Positions 41,618 through 50,696 of a DNA stretch of 64,000 nt are shown here, one piece after another. The stretch's first letter is position 1; each line of letters begins with the position of its first letter. This DNA is from Allomeiothermus sp035760705 (GTDB taxonomy: Bacteria; Deinococcota; Deinococci; Deinococcales; Thermaceae): positions 1-64,000 of the forward strand of contig DASTSL010000133.1 in NCBI GenBank assembly GCA_035760705.1, in the 5' to 3' direction. The notes below the pieces were generated by a model that ran no database searches, was not told where the DNA came from, and was given only the letters and a program-made list of their open reading frames with translations. Both the position numbers and the translations under genes were made by a program.

Positions 41618-42880
41618 GTGTGGAGTTTACTGCGGGACCCTACCATCCGCATCGTCTGGTTCGGGGAGAACGTCAACGAATTCGGCAACGCGCTCAACCA
41701 CTGGGCGCTGGCTTGGTTGTTGTTCCGGGCTTACCCCGCGCAGCCGTGGGTCGCGGCCAGTACTTTGTCCGTGCAGGGGGTGGGCTTGTTGGTCGGTGCA
41801 ACGGTGCTCGGCCCCAACCTGGATCGCTGGAATCGCCGGAGTCTGCTCGCCGGGAGCAACTTCGTACTAGCGGCTCTGGTCGCCCTAATCCCGCTTCTGA
41901 TCCGCACTGACTTCGGGTTGGCCGGTTTATTCGTCGTCGCCTTCGGAATCGGCTTAGCTGTCAGCCTGACCATCCCCTCGCTGCAAGCCACCTTGCCTTC
42001 ACTGGTTCCCCTCGAGCGTCTGCAACCCCTGCAAGCCCTCTTCGGCTTGACTTTTTCGCTGAGCAACGTCACCGCGCCCTTGACGGCGGGCTTGCTCATC
42101 GCCGCTATGGGAGCGGATGCGGTGATGTGGGTCAACGCCGCCACCTTCGCTTTCGCTGGGGTCTGCTACCTGCTTGTGCGGTTCCCTCCGCAGCGCTACG
42201 CCGAGCGGCTCGAGGGCTCGGCCTTGCGGCGGTGGTGGGGGCAGGTGAGCGTGGGGTTACGATTCGTGTGCTCGAGGCCCGCCGTGTGGGGGATCATCCT
42301 GATGGTCTCGGGGCTCAACGCCTTCACCGACCCCTACAACTCACTGTTCTTGCCCCGCCTCGCCGAACGCTTTTTCACCGACCTCCAGCTCCCAGCCTGG
42401 CTCGGTTCCGACCCCCAGGCGGCGGGTCTTGGACTGTTCGACACGGTGACGGTCAACACCGAGTTCCTGGCCACCCTCTGGCTCGGAGCCCGCAGTTTTT
42501 CAAACGCGGTGGCTTTCCACTACCTGTGGGCGGGCTGTCTGCTGACGACGGTCGGGTTTTTGGGCGCGGTGCTGGCCCCGAACCTTGCCCTGTCGCTGTT
42601 CTTCTGCTTCTTGCAGGGGCTGGGGTTCGCCCCGGTCTCGGTGCTGGTCAGCACGCTCCTGGGCCGACTGGTGCCCGAGGAACTTCGCGGTCGGGTGGGC
42701 AGCGTGCGTTTGTTCTTGGGCCAAACCCTGCGCCCGCTGAGCCTGGCCGCGACGGGGGCGCTCATCACCCCGCTGGGGCTCGGTGGGGTGGCGTTGGCCC
42801 TGTTCTTGGCGGTGGCCCTGCTGGTGGGGTTCGGGGGGGCTCGAGCCTCCAAGGATTTAGAGCCAGCTTCAAAGCTGTAG
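41618..42880 (+). CDS. MFS transporter
   Basis: 420 residues from the GTG at 41618, which has GGGAGG 5 nt upstream. About twelve membrane helices. The loop 2-3 region GPNLDRWNRRSLLAGSN matches the MFS signature (G-x-x-x-D-R-x-x-R-R), and the second-half loop ELRGRVGSVRLFLGQ is typical of the efflux-type MFS of the DHA family. The central loop (about 225-290) is unusually long. Substrate unknown. The N-terminus (SLLRDPTIRIVW) resembles that of the partial MFS gene at the window end. Confidence 0.87.
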   Translation: MWSLLRDPTIRIVWFGENVNEFGNALNHWALAWLLFRAYPAQPWVAASTLSVQGVGLLVGATVLGPNLDRWNRRSLLAGSNFVLAALVALIPLLIRTDFGLAGLFVVAFGIGLAVSLTIPSLQATLPSLVPLERLQPLQALFGLTFSLSNVTAPLTAGLLIAAMGADAVMWVNAATFAFAGVCYLLVRFPPQRYAERLEGSALRRWWGQVSVGLRFVCSRPAVWGIILMVSGLNAFTDPYNSLFLPRLAERFFTDLQLPAWLGSDPQAAGLGLFDTVTVNTEFLATLWLGARSFSNAVAFHYLWAGCLLTTVGFLGAVLAPNLALSLFFCFLQGLGFAPVSVLVSTLLGRLVPEELRGRVGSVRLFLGQTLRPLSLAATGALITPLGLGGVALALFLAVALLVGFGGARASKDLEPASKL

Positions 42881-42908
42881 GGTACGCGAGCGCACCGGCA
42901 CGTTGCTC

Positions 42909-43008
42909 GTAGGGGCGAACCTCGGGTTCGCCCTGACCCCCGACCAGCAGATTAACGGCGACCCTGACATCAACCGTCTACCCTCACGTGACGCGAGGGC
43001 GCCCCTAC
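42909..43008. mobile_element. 100-bp MITE-like element
   Basis: Bounded by GTAGGGGCG (42909-42917) and its exact reverse complement CGCCCCTAC (43000-43008). The left end contains a second hairpin, GGGCGAACC/GGTTCGCCC. No coding capacity. A partial copy of the left end lies at 10149-10175. It sits in the gap between the MFS and dipeptidase genes. Confidence 0.6.
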
Positions 43009-43037
43009 AAAAAACCTGGATCACCATCGGGCGCGAT

Positions 43038-44033
43038 TCACAGCCAGCTTCGCAGCCAGCGTAGCCAGTTCTCGCCGAGCACCCCAGCCCTGGCCTCGGC
43101 GCTCAGTAAATCCCCGATCTTGGCGAGGTCGCCGGGCTGGTCTAGCCCCTCGGGGTTCTCGTTCATCCCGAACCCCCCGTCGAAGTCCGAGCCGATGCCC
43201 AACTGCTCCCACCCGGTGAGCCGGGCGTTGTGCTCGAGGTGGGTTTGCACCACGCTCAAAGGCACCCGCGGCATCCCCCGGCTCCAGGTGTGGTCGAGGA
43301 AGAAGTTGAAGAGTACCAGCCCCACGATCCCGCCTCGAAGGGCGATGGCTTTGATTGTCTCGTCGCTCAGGTGGCGGTTGGCGAAGGGCGGTTCCGACCC
43401 GCCCAGCAAAGCCCGGGCGTTGGAGTGCGTGGCGCAGAGCGGCCCCCGCCAAAGCTCGAAGGCCTCCACTACGGCCTGCTCGTCCATGTGCGAGAGGTCC
43501 AGGGCCAGGCGGCTTTCCTTCATCGCCGCCAGGAGTTCCCGCCCCAACTCGGTGAGACCGCCGGGCTCGCGGGTTCCCCCGGCGTAGCGGGTGCGGTTCC
43601 AGGAGGGGCCGATGAGCCGCACGCCCTGCTCGGCCCAGAAACTCACCTCCTTGGGTTCCCGCACCGGTTCCGCCCCTTCCATCAGCACCACCAGGCCGGT
43701 CACCCGGTCCGATTCCCAGGCTTTGAGGTGAGCCTCGAGTTCGGCCTTGTTCGTGACCAGCCGCACCCACCCGGCATCCTGCCAGCGCCGGTACACGTCC
43801 AGTTGGGCCAGCGCCGCTTGGTGAGCCATCTCGGGGTCGGGGCACTTCTTGGGCGAGGCATAAAGGGTGGCGAAAGCCAGCGCCACGCCGCCCTCCCGCA
43901 GCGCCGGGAGGGTGACGGTGGGAATGCCCTCGATGCCCGGGTCGTGCTTGCGGATCTCCTCGAGGGGCAGGGTGAGGTCGCGGCCAAGCTCGAGGGCGCC
44001 ATAGGCTAAGTCGAGGTGGGCATCTACGATCAT
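43038..44033 (-). CDS. Membrane dipeptidase (peptidase M19)
   Basis: 331 residues, TIM-barrel zinc dipeptidase. The N-terminal metal motif is VDAHLD (2-7). The bridging Glu is in VVLMEGAE near 116, a metal His in CATHSNARAL near 203 with a second in the following FANRHLSDE, and GIGSDFDGG near 288 is the family motif for substrate binding. It cleaves dipeptides, including D-amino-acid ones in some members. The ATG is 6 nt from TAGCAT (44040-44045), so it is likely leaderless. Next to it begins a stretch of gene decay. Confidence 0.9.
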   Translation of the reverse strand: MIVDAHLDLAYGALELGRDLTLPLEEIRKHDPGIEGIPTVTLPALREGGVALAFATLYASPKKCPDPEMAHQAALAQLDVYRRWQDAGWVRLVTNKAELEAHLKAWESDRVTGLVVLMEGAEPVREPKEVSFWAEQGVRLIGPSWNRTRYAGGTREPGGLTELGRELLAAMKESRLALDLSHMDEQAVVEAFELWRGPLCATHSNARALLGGSEPPFANRHLSDETIKAIALRGGIVGLVLFNFFLDHTWSRGMPRVPLSVVQTHLEHNARLTGWEQLGIGSDFDGGFGMNENPEGLDQPGDLAKIGDLLSAEARAGVLGENWLRWLRSWL

Positions 44034-44045
44034 GGGCTTATGCTA

Positions 44046-44440
44046 AACGAGGAATACGAGTGCGGTCCAACGCTGCTTCGACAGCCACCGTTGGCCCATG
44101 TCCGGTAGTTCTTGACGAGGTGGCTACCATACAAGAGTCATCCGGGGGTGCCGGTTTGGCTCACCCTTGGATCCTTGGGCTACTTATGACTTGTAGAAAA
44201 ATTAGAATGAGCCCTGAGTATTAAGACCTTATCCTAAGGGGCTGTACTAGATAAGCTCTATGTTTTACGGGCCTAACGCTGTCCAGCACGGCACATCCCG
44301 ATTCCCCGTTTCGCCCGAACTGTCGAATCGCTTACTGCGTCCCAGACGGACTTTCTTGACCCCGTTCTTTCTCGCCGAAAAACACTGTTCTGGGCATCAA
44401 AATCGCCAAAAGCCTGTGATGGGAATCGGAATCTTACCTG
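44046..44440. other. Non-coding gap, locally A+T-rich
   Basis: Nearly 400 bases without a supportable gene. The part around 44190-44260 is much richer in A and T than its surroundings. Frames here are short and interrupted. It borders the pseudogenes at 44441-45778 and may be the remains of a transferred or inserted segment. Confidence 0.45.
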
Positions 44441-45107
44441 GTACAGCCCCCGATCGGGGTCCGCTCCCTCGCCCTGAGCGACTTCAACATCAACCAGAAC
44501 CCGATCAGCGTGCCAGTTTTTGGCGAATACTTCAACGTGAGCGCACCTCGCTTGACTGGGCCGCGCGGCCTAGTAAGCCCCTGGAACACCCCCGTGGCTT
44601 TATCCACCTTCGTCAACGTATTTCTGGCTGGGCCGGATCGCTTTTTGCTTCCAGCTCCTGGTTCTGCTCAGCCAGGTCCTCTCTTTCCTGCCGCCAGAGG
44701 TTTTGGCTCGAGCCCGGCTGAGCTGGGTGGGCTCGAGGAGCTGGATCCGGTGGGGAACCGGGCTGGTGCTGGGATATGCGCTATTGATTTTCCTGGGCGG
44801 CTTCGTGGGCCTCACCGATCCCCGGATCGTCAGCATAGTGCTGTTTGTGTTGACCTTTTGGATGGTGCGTCGGAAAGCTGGAGGATTCCTCGGACAAGGC
44901 CTATCCATGCGGCCTTGGCAGGGAGTCAGCCTGCTCTGCCATGCAGGGGCAGTAGTGGCGGTGCACCTCCCTACGCTCGTTACGCTGAAGCAACAGCCCC
45001 GATCACTTGGCGAACCAAGCTCCTGCAGGGTGCCGATGAGCCTCGCAGAAATTCTGGTCACGCTTCTGCTCTTCCTAGTGATCCCCCTCCTGGTCCTGCT
45101 CGCTGAC
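44441..45107 (+). pseudogene. Fragments of a broken membrane-protein gene
   Basis: Three coding-like pieces in different frames. One frame (about 44425-44630) reads as a soluble stretch including GVRSLALSDFNINQNP. Another, open from 44577 but without a start codon, reads as two to three membrane helices (FCFQLLVLLSQVLSFLPP, GTGLVLGYALLIFLGGFVG, IVSIVLFVLTFWMV). A last helix (MSLAEILVTLLLFLVIPLL) ends abruptly near 45105, where sequence of a broken chrA begins on the other strand. No family can be named. It is best read as decay debris. Confidence 0.5.
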
Positions 45108-45108
45108 C

Positions 45109-45778
45109 CAGGGCGATGGCATCCAGGAGTTCCGCCGAACTCAGCCAGCCCCGCGCTACCGTCTCCTGCAAGAAGGCCGCCAGCACATAGCCGCTGCCGA
45201 ACAGTACCGCCCCCACCTTGAGGAAGAAGAGAAAAAGGGTGGAGGGCTCGGCGGCCAGGACTCGAGCCCTCCGCGCACCGAGGGCTAAAAGCCCCACCAG
45301 CAAGACCACCAAAGCCTCATTCAGACCGATGGCGGCGAGCCCCAGCGCGCTCGATCCAGGCGAAGGGCTCCTTGCGCGGATGGGGGAGAAGGTCAATCAA
45401 AGCCTGGGTGATGATGGCCAGCACCGCTAGCCGGAACCCCAAGAAGGCCCCCTGGACGACCGGGAAGGATGCCGCTTCGCGGTACAGGGCTACCAGCGCG
45501 AGCGTCACCAGCGCGGCGGGTACGATAAACCCGAGCCCGCCCAACACCAACCCCCAGCCCCCCGCACGGGCGTAGCCCAAGAGCATCGTCATCTCGGTGG
45601 AGTTGGGGCCGGGAATCAGGTTGACTGCGTCCAACAACCGGCGGAAAGCCTCCCGGCTGACCCAGCCGCGCTCTTTCACCAAGAGCCGCTGGAAGATGGC
45701 GATGTGGGCGGCAGGCCCGCCAAAGGCGGTGAGGCCCAAAAAGAGGAAGGTTCACAGCACCTCGAGCGCTTTGGGCAC
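45109..45778 (-). pseudogene. chrA: Broken chromate transporter (chrA)
   Basis: Reads from GTG at 45778. After eight codons a TGA (45752-45754) interrupts just before TFLFLGLTAFGGPAAHIAIF, a classic ChrA start; TGG to TGA would explain it. The first half-domain then continues through NLIPGPNSTEM and ends at WIERA, where a frameshift near 45345 moves the rest (LGLAAIGLNEALVVLLVG, then FLKVGAVLFGSGYVLAAFLQ) into another frame. The protein breaks off at LLDAIALGQ, before the second PGP motif. So it has a nonsense, a frameshift and a 3-prime truncation. Confidence 0.8.
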
Positions 45779-45868
45779 CGTCTCAACCTAGCACAAGGAG
45801 CCTGGGGGCTGACTTAAGCGCGGTGTTGGTGGGTTAAAAGTCCACTTTCCCTCCTTGACTGCCGTCGC

Positions 45869-45897
45869 TTGACCCCTGGGGGGGCAGGATGTAGCCT
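45869..45897 (+). promoter_or_regulatory. Promoter of the peptide ABC transporter operon
   Basis: TTGACC (45869-45874), a 17-bp spacer and TAGCCT (45892-45897). Transcription would start near 45904, leaving a short leader with the AAGGAGG ribosome site of the first gene. Confidence 0.7.
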
Positions 45898-45922
45898 AGC
45901 TTGCAGTAGGAAAGGAGGCCTC

Positions 45923-47500
45923 ATGAAGCGTGTTGTGCAATATTTGGCTACCCTCGTCTTCGCCCTCGGCCTGGGGATGGCGCAGGATGCCCGTCAGACC
46001 ACCCTCATCTACGGGGGAGATTGGTCGGATTTGATCACCCTCGACCCGCAGGTGTCTTACGAGTTTTCCGGTGGGCTCATCACCGATAACCTCTATGAAA
46101 CCCTGGTTCGATTCGAGGGCACCGATCTCAGCAACCTCAAGCCGGGCCTGGCCGAAAGCTGGAAGGTGGACCGGGGCGCCAACGCCTGGACCGTCACCTT
46201 CAACCTGCGTAAAGGGGTGAAGTTCTCCAGCGGCAACGAACTCACCGCCAAGGACGTGGTCTACACCTTCGAGCGGGCCTTGGCCCTCAAGGGGCCGGGG
46301 TCGTTCCTCTTCACCGACATCGCCGCCCTCCAGCCGGGGGCCACCAAGGCGGTGAGCGACTACGTGGTGCAGGTGAGCCTGCCCAAGACCTCCTCGCCCA
46401 GCACCTTCCTCTCGATCCTGACCTTCAACATCGGAGGGATCGTGGATTCCGCCGAGGTGCAGAAAAATGCCAAGGGGAGCGACTACGGCAAAGAGTGGCT
46501 CACCGATCACTCCGCTGGGTCGGGGCCTTTCCGCGTGGTGCGCTGGGACCGGGGCTCGCAGGTGCTGCTCGAGGCCAACCCCAACGCGCGCAACAAGCCT
46601 AAGCTCCAGCGCATCATCATGCGCGAGATCAAGGAAGCCACCGTGCTTCGCACCGCGCTCGAGTCCGGCGAGATCGACATCGCCGAAGGGCTCACTCCCG
46701 AAGCCGTCAAGGCCCTCCAGGGCAACAACCGCTTCAAGATCCTGCGGGCCGACAGCCTGCGGCTCAACTATTTGGGCATGAACGTCAAGGAAGGGAGCCC
46801 CTTCGCCAACCCCAAGGTGCGCGAGGCGGTGCGCTACGCCATCAACCAAGACGAACTGGTGAACGGGCTGGTGCAGGGCAACGGCACCAAGATCCAGACC
46901 ATCATCCCCAAGGGCCTTTTGGGCTATAACCCGGCCACCCCCTACAAGTTCGACCCGGCCCGGGCCAAGAAGCTTCTGGCCGAAGCCGGTTACCCCGGCG
47001 GCCTCGAGTTCGAACTGCTGGTGAGCACCGGCATCTGCGGCGGCGGCGTCCCCTGCGCCGACATCGCGGCCAAGCTGCAATCGGACTTCGCCAAGGCCGG
47101 GCTCAAGGCCAACGTCAAGGCCATCGCCAACGCCGAGGTGCTGCGCACCTACCGCGCCCAGAACCACCAGGTCGTGCTGGTGGGCTGGAGCCCCGACTTC
47201 CCCGACCCCGACGGCAACGCTACCCCGCTGGCGGATTTCGGCGCCAAGAGCATCGCCTGGCGCAACGTCTGGAACAATCCCACCGCCTCCAAGCTGGCCA
47301 ACCAGGCCTCGCTCGAGACCGACGCCAACAAGCGGGCCGCACTGTACAAGCTCCTCACCGAGCTGGTGCTGCGCGAAGGCCCCTACGCGATCCTCTACCA
47401 GCCCGCGGTGCCCATCGGCCTCTCGGCCCAGGTTCAGGGATTTGTGCGCAGCGCCATCGGCACGGTGCGCTTCGAGAACATCAGCAAAGGTCAGCCATAA
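45923..47500 (+). CDS. Peptide/nickel-type ABC transporter substrate-binding protein (SBP_bac_5)
   Basis: 525 residues from the ATG at 45923 with AGGAGG upstream. Signal peptide KRVVQYLATLVFALGLGMAQ, no lipobox Cys. Family 5 features: TTLIYGGDWSDLITLDPQ at the mature start, AESWKVD, FNLRKGVKFSSGNELTAKDVVYTFER and VREAVRYAINQDELVNG. It binds a peptide or similar solute in the periplasm and delivers it to the permeases encoded next. A 12-bp inverted repeat follows the stop. Confidence 0.92.
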   Translation: MKRVVQYLATLVFALGLGMAQDARQTTLIYGGDWSDLITLDPQVSYEFSGGLITDNLYETLVRFEGTDLSNLKPGLAESWKVDRGANAWTVTFNLRKGVKFSSGNELTAKDVVYTFERALALKGPGSFLFTDIAALQPGATKAVSDYVVQVSLPKTSSPSTFLSILTFNIGGIVDSAEVQKNAKGSDYGKEWLTDHSAGSGPFRVVRWDRGSQVLLEANPNARNKPKLQRIIMREIKEATVLRTALESGEIDIAEGLTPEAVKALQGNNRFKILRADSLRLNYLGMNVKEGSPFANPKVREAVRYAINQDELVNGLVQGNGTKIQTIIPKGLLGYNPATPYKFDPARAKKLLAEAGYPGGLEFELLVSTGICGGGVPCADIAAKLQSDFAKAGLKANVKAIANAEVLRTYRAQNHQVVLVGWSPDFPDPDGNATPLADFGAKSIAWRNVWNNPTASKLANQASLETDANKRAALYKLLTELVLREGPYAILYQPAVPIGLSAQVQGFVRSAIGTVRFENISKGQP

Positions 47501-47512
47501 CGCAGCCGGGGG

Positions 47513-47549
47513 CTGGAAGCTGGGGGCGAGGGCCTTTCCCAGCTTCCAG
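47513..47549 (+). terminator. Intercistronic stem-loop after the binding-protein gene
   Basis: CTGGAAGCTGGG (47513-47524) and CCCAGCTTCCAG (47538-47549) form a 12-bp perfect stem with a 13-nt loop, without a T-run. It probably stabilises the upstream mRNA or attenuates permease expression, giving more binding protein than permease. Confidence 0.6.
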
Positions 47550-47569
47550 CTCCTAGCTTCCTGCTTCTT

Positions 47570-48577
47570 ATGTTTTCCTATTTCATACGTCGCCTCTTTT
47601 TCGTGATCTTTGTCGTCTGGGGGGTCACCTTTGCTACGTTCTTCATCGCCCAGGTGGTTCCCATCGATCCGGCGGTAGCCGCGCTAGGCGATAACGCGCG
47701 GGAAGAACAGATCCAGGAGTTCCGCGAGCGCTACGGCCTCAACAAGTCCAAGCCCGAGCAGTACCTGATCTACATGGGCCGTCTGCTCTCCGGCGACCTG
47801 GGGAACTCGCTGCGCACCCAGCGCCCGGTGGTCAAGGACCTCCAGGAGTTTTTCCCGGCCACGGTAGAGCTTTCCATCGCGGCCTTCCTGGTTGCGCTGA
47901 TCATCGGTATCCCGCTGGGGATCTGGGCAGCCATCCGGCAGAACTCCTCGGTGGACGTGGGGGTGCGGGTCTTGGCGCTTTTTGGTGGGGCTACTCCGGT
48001 CTTCTTCCTGGCAGTGCTCCTGCAGTATGTGCTGGCCCAACGGCTTGACTTGCTGCCGGTGCAAGGCCGCTTGGACGGCTTTTTATTCCCCCCGCCGCGC
48101 ATCACCGGGATGGTGGGGATTGACGCCTTGCTGGCTCGAGACTGGACGGCTTTTTTCGACTCGCTCAAACACCTGATCCTCCCGGCTTTCGTGCTGGGGG
48201 CTTTCTCGGCGGCCATCCTGACCCGTATGACCCGGGCGACGATGCTCGAGGTGCTCTCGCAGGATTACATCCGCACCGCCCGGGCCAAGGGCTTGGCTCA
48301 GCGCATCGTGATCTTCCGCCACGCTCTCAAGAACGCCTCCTTGCCGGTTTTGACCCTGCTGGGCGGGCTCTTGGGCGGTCTCCTCTCGGGGGCGGTGCTC
48401 ACCGAGACCATCTTTAGCTGGCCCGGCATCGGGCGCTACGTCACCCAGTCGGCCACCAGCCTGGACTTCCCGGCGGTGATGGGCGTGACTTTGCTGGTGG
48501 GGCTGGTCTATGCCCTGATCAACCTGGTCACCGACCTCTTATATGCCTTTCTCGACCCCAGAATTCGCTACGCTTAG
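47570..48577 (+). CDS. Peptide ABC transporter permease, DppB-like
   Basis: 335 residues. First helix YFIRRLFFVIFVVWGVTFATFF, then the DppB periplasmic segment with LGDNAREEQIQEFRERYGL and LLSGDLGNSLRTQRPV. The EAA loop contacting the ATPase is TRATMLEVLSQDYIRTARAKGL, followed by the C-terminal GAVLTETIFSWPGIGRYV. It pairs with the next gene, 8 bases downstream. Confidence 0.93.
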   Translation: MFSYFIRRLFFVIFVVWGVTFATFFIAQVVPIDPAVAALGDNAREEQIQEFRERYGLNKSKPEQYLIYMGRLLSGDLGNSLRTQRPVVKDLQEFFPATVELSIAAFLVALIIGIPLGIWAAIRQNSSVDVGVRVLALFGGATPVFFLAVLLQYVLAQRLDLLPVQGRLDGFLFPPPRITGMVGIDALLARDWTAFFDSLKHLILPAFVLGAFSAAILTRMTRATMLEVLSQDYIRTARAKGLAQRIVIFRHALKNASLPVLTLLGGLLGGLLSGAVLTETIFSWPGIGRYVTQSATSLDFPAVMGVTLLVGLVYALINLVTDLLYAFLDPRIRYA

Positions 48578-48584
48578 GTGAAGC

Positions 48585-49445
48585 ATGGCTGTCGCTATCA
48601 ACGCTCCCACCGTCCGGCGCTCCCGCCCGCTGCGGCGCTTTTTGCGCAACAAGGGCGGGATGATCGGCCTGGGCCTCCTGGTGCTGTTGGTGCTGGTGGC
48701 CTTCCTGGCCCCGGTGATCGCCCCCAACCCCATCGAGCAGAACATCTCCGCCCGACTCCAACCGCCCTCCGCCCAGCACCTGCTGGGCACCGACCAACTG
48801 GGCCGCGACGTGTGGGCCAGGGTAGCCCACGGGGCCGGGATCTCGCTCAGGGTGGGGTTTGGAGTGGTGATTCTCTCGGTGCTGATCGGGGTGGTGGTGG
48901 GGTTGCTGGCGGGAACCCTGGGCGGGGCCTGGGACAACCTCCTGATGCGCTTCACCGACATCTTCTTCGCCTTTCCTTCGCTCATCCTGGCGATGGCGAT
49001 CGCCGCTGCTTTAGGCCCCAACCTCAACAACACCGTGATCGCGGTAGCGTTGGTGAGCTGGCCGATTTATGCCCGATTGGTGCGGGCCAACGTGCTGGCT
49101 TTGCGCGAGCGCGAGTATGTGGAGGCGGCCCGGGCCCTGGGGGCCAGCGGCTCCCGCCTGATGCTGCGCCACCTCCTGCCCAACACCCTCACCCCCATCT
49201 TCGTGCAGGCCAGCTTCGACGTGGGCGGGGCCATCCTCACCGCTGCCGGGCTCTCCTTCATTGGCTTCGGGGCCCAGCCTCCCACGCCGGAATGGGGCGC
49301 GATGGTCTCCGAGACCCGCAACTTCATCGCCGAGGCCATCTGGGCTCCGACGGCCCCGGCTGTGGCGATCCTGCTGACGGTGTTGGCTTTTAACCTGCTC
49401 GGGGATGCCTTGCGGGACGTGCTCGACCCGAGGGCGAGGGATTAA
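48585..49445 (+). CDS. Peptide ABC transporter permease, DppC-like
   Basis: 286 residues. N-terminal FLRNKGGMIGLGLLVLLVLV helix, then HLLGTDQLGRDVWARV and the EAA loop VLALREREYVEAARALGASG. Ends with LSFIGFGAQPPTPEWGAM and a last helix LLTVLAFNLLGDALRDVLDPR. It forms the channel with the DppB-like protein. No ATPase gene (dppD or dppF) follows, so the nucleotide-binding subunits must be encoded elsewhere. Confidence 0.93.
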   Translation: MAVAINAPTVRRSRPLRRFLRNKGGMIGLGLLVLLVLVAFLAPVIAPNPIEQNISARLQPPSAQHLLGTDQLGRDVWARVAHGAGISLRVGFGVVILSVLIGVVVGLLAGTLGGAWDNLLMRFTDIFFAFPSLILAMAIAAALGPNLNNTVIAVALVSWPIYARLVRANVLALREREYVEAARALGASGSRLMLRHLLPNTLTPIFVQASFDVGGAILTAAGLSFIGFGAQPPTPEWGAMVSETRNFIAEAIWAPTAPAVAILLTVLAFNLLGDALRDVLDPRARD

Positions 49446-49642
49446 TTGGCGCGCTGGAGAGGCCTGTAAGGACGCAAATCAAGACTCGTGACTTGAGGGG
49501 GCCAGGAAGACCTGCGCTCTACGAGTGCACCCTCCGGGCTTGCGGGTTTCGTAAGGCCCACTCCCTCAATTCGGGGTCATCGAGCGGATGACCAGGGTGA
49601 AGAGGTCGGGGAACACCTCTTCCGGGTGTTAAGGAATCGCTT

Positions 49643-49672
49643 CACCACCCCCGACAGGGTGGTGAGTTTTTC
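49643..49672 (+). terminator. Rho-independent terminator of the ABC transporter operon
   Basis: CACCACCC (49643-49650) pairs with GGGTGGTG (49657-49664); AGTTTTTC follows. It lies 198 bases past the dppC-like stop. The intervening bases hold no gene that I can support. Confidence 0.75.
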
Positions 49673-49727
49673 TTGCTCGAAGCTCGGCCTTACCAAGTTC
49701 CCCTGGGCCTTTGCCCCGCAAGTCTTC

Positions 49728-50696
49728 TCAGGGCTCGAGCAGCACCTTCCCCGTGCTGGCCCGGTGCATCACGTGCTCGAAGGCTTTGGCGGCTTCTTCC
49801 AGCTTGAAGACCCGGCCCACCACCGGCTTCACGTGGCCCGCCGCCAACAGGGGGGCGAGGAACTGGGTGGCCTCCAGCATGGCCTCGAGGTCGGCCAGGA
49901 AGGGCACCAGCCACACCCCGATCACCGAGAGGTTCTTGCGCATCAGCTCCACCGGGCGCAGGGTGGCATACTGCTGGCTAGCCGAGCCGATCACCAGCAA
50001 ACGCCCGCGCGGGGCCAGCATCCGCAGGCTCTGGCTGAAGCCTTCTCCGCCGACCAGCTCCATCAGCACGTCCACGCCCTTGCCGCTGGCCTCGCGGACC
50101 TTGGCCTCGAGTTCGGGGTCGCCTGAGAGAAAAGCCTGATCGGCCCCCAGGCTGCGGGCCAGCTCGAGCTTTTCCTCCTTCGAAGCTGTGGCGATGACCC
50201 GCAGGCCCATCGCCTTGGCGACCTGCACCGAGGCCGTGCCGAGGGCTCCGCCCGCCGCCTGAACCAGCACGGTCTCGCCCACTTTGGCCTGGCCCAGGGT
50301 GTGGAGCGAGAAGAAGGCGGTGTAGAAGGAGACCGGCAGGGCCGCCGCTTCGTAGGCATTCAGGTTGGGGGGAACCGGCAGCACGGCTCGAGCAGGTACC
50401 GTCGCGTATTCGGCAAAGGCTCCGCTCCCACCCAGGGCGGCCACAAGCTGGCCGACCTCGAGCCCCTCCACCCCTTCGCCCAGCTCTTCGATAATCCCGG
50501 AGAACTCCATCCCCGGCGTGTAGGGCACTCGAGTGCGGGTGAGATATTCCCCCTGCACCGCCAGGATGTCGGCGAAGTTGAGCCCGATGGCTTTCACCCG
50601 GACCAAGACCTCGCCCGGCTTGGCCGAAGGCTTGGGCAAGTCGGTGAGTTCCAAAACCTCGGGGCCGCCCAGTTTTTGCACCAGGATGGCTTTCAC
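49728..50696 (-). CDS. Zinc-less quinone oxidoreductase (MDR family)
   Basis: 322 residues from the GTG at 50696. NADPH-binding AAGGALGTASVQVAKAMGLRVIATA near 145-170, GLNFADILAVQGEY near 40 and PGMEFSGIIEELGEGV near 60 are typical of NADPH:quinone reductase-type MDR enzymes; the zinc-ligand cysteines of alcohol dehydrogenases are absent. It probably reduces quinones or enones. The start overlaps the DinB stop by 4 bases (GTGA), so the two are coupled. Confidence 0.88.
   Translation of the reverse strand: MKAILVQKLGGPEVLELTDLPKPSAKPGEVLVRVKAIGLNFADILAVQGEYLTRTRVPYTPGMEFSGIIEELGEGVEGLEVGQLVAALGGSGAFAEYATVPARAVLPVPPNLNAYEAAALPVSFYTAFFSLHTLGQAKVGETVLVQAAGGALGTASVQVAKAMGLRVIATASKEEKLELARSLGADQAFLSGDPELEAKVREASGKGVDVLMELVGGEGFSQSLRMLAPRGRLLVIGSASQQYATLRPVELMRKNLSVIGVWLVPFLADLEAMLEATQFLAPLLAAGHVKPVVGRVFKLEEAAKAFEHVMHRASTGKVLLEP

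Noticed and set aside
44260..44721. A 153-codon plus-strand frame in the decay zone
   Set aside because: Composition is unlike the genes around it and it conflicts with better coding-like pieces in the other two frames.
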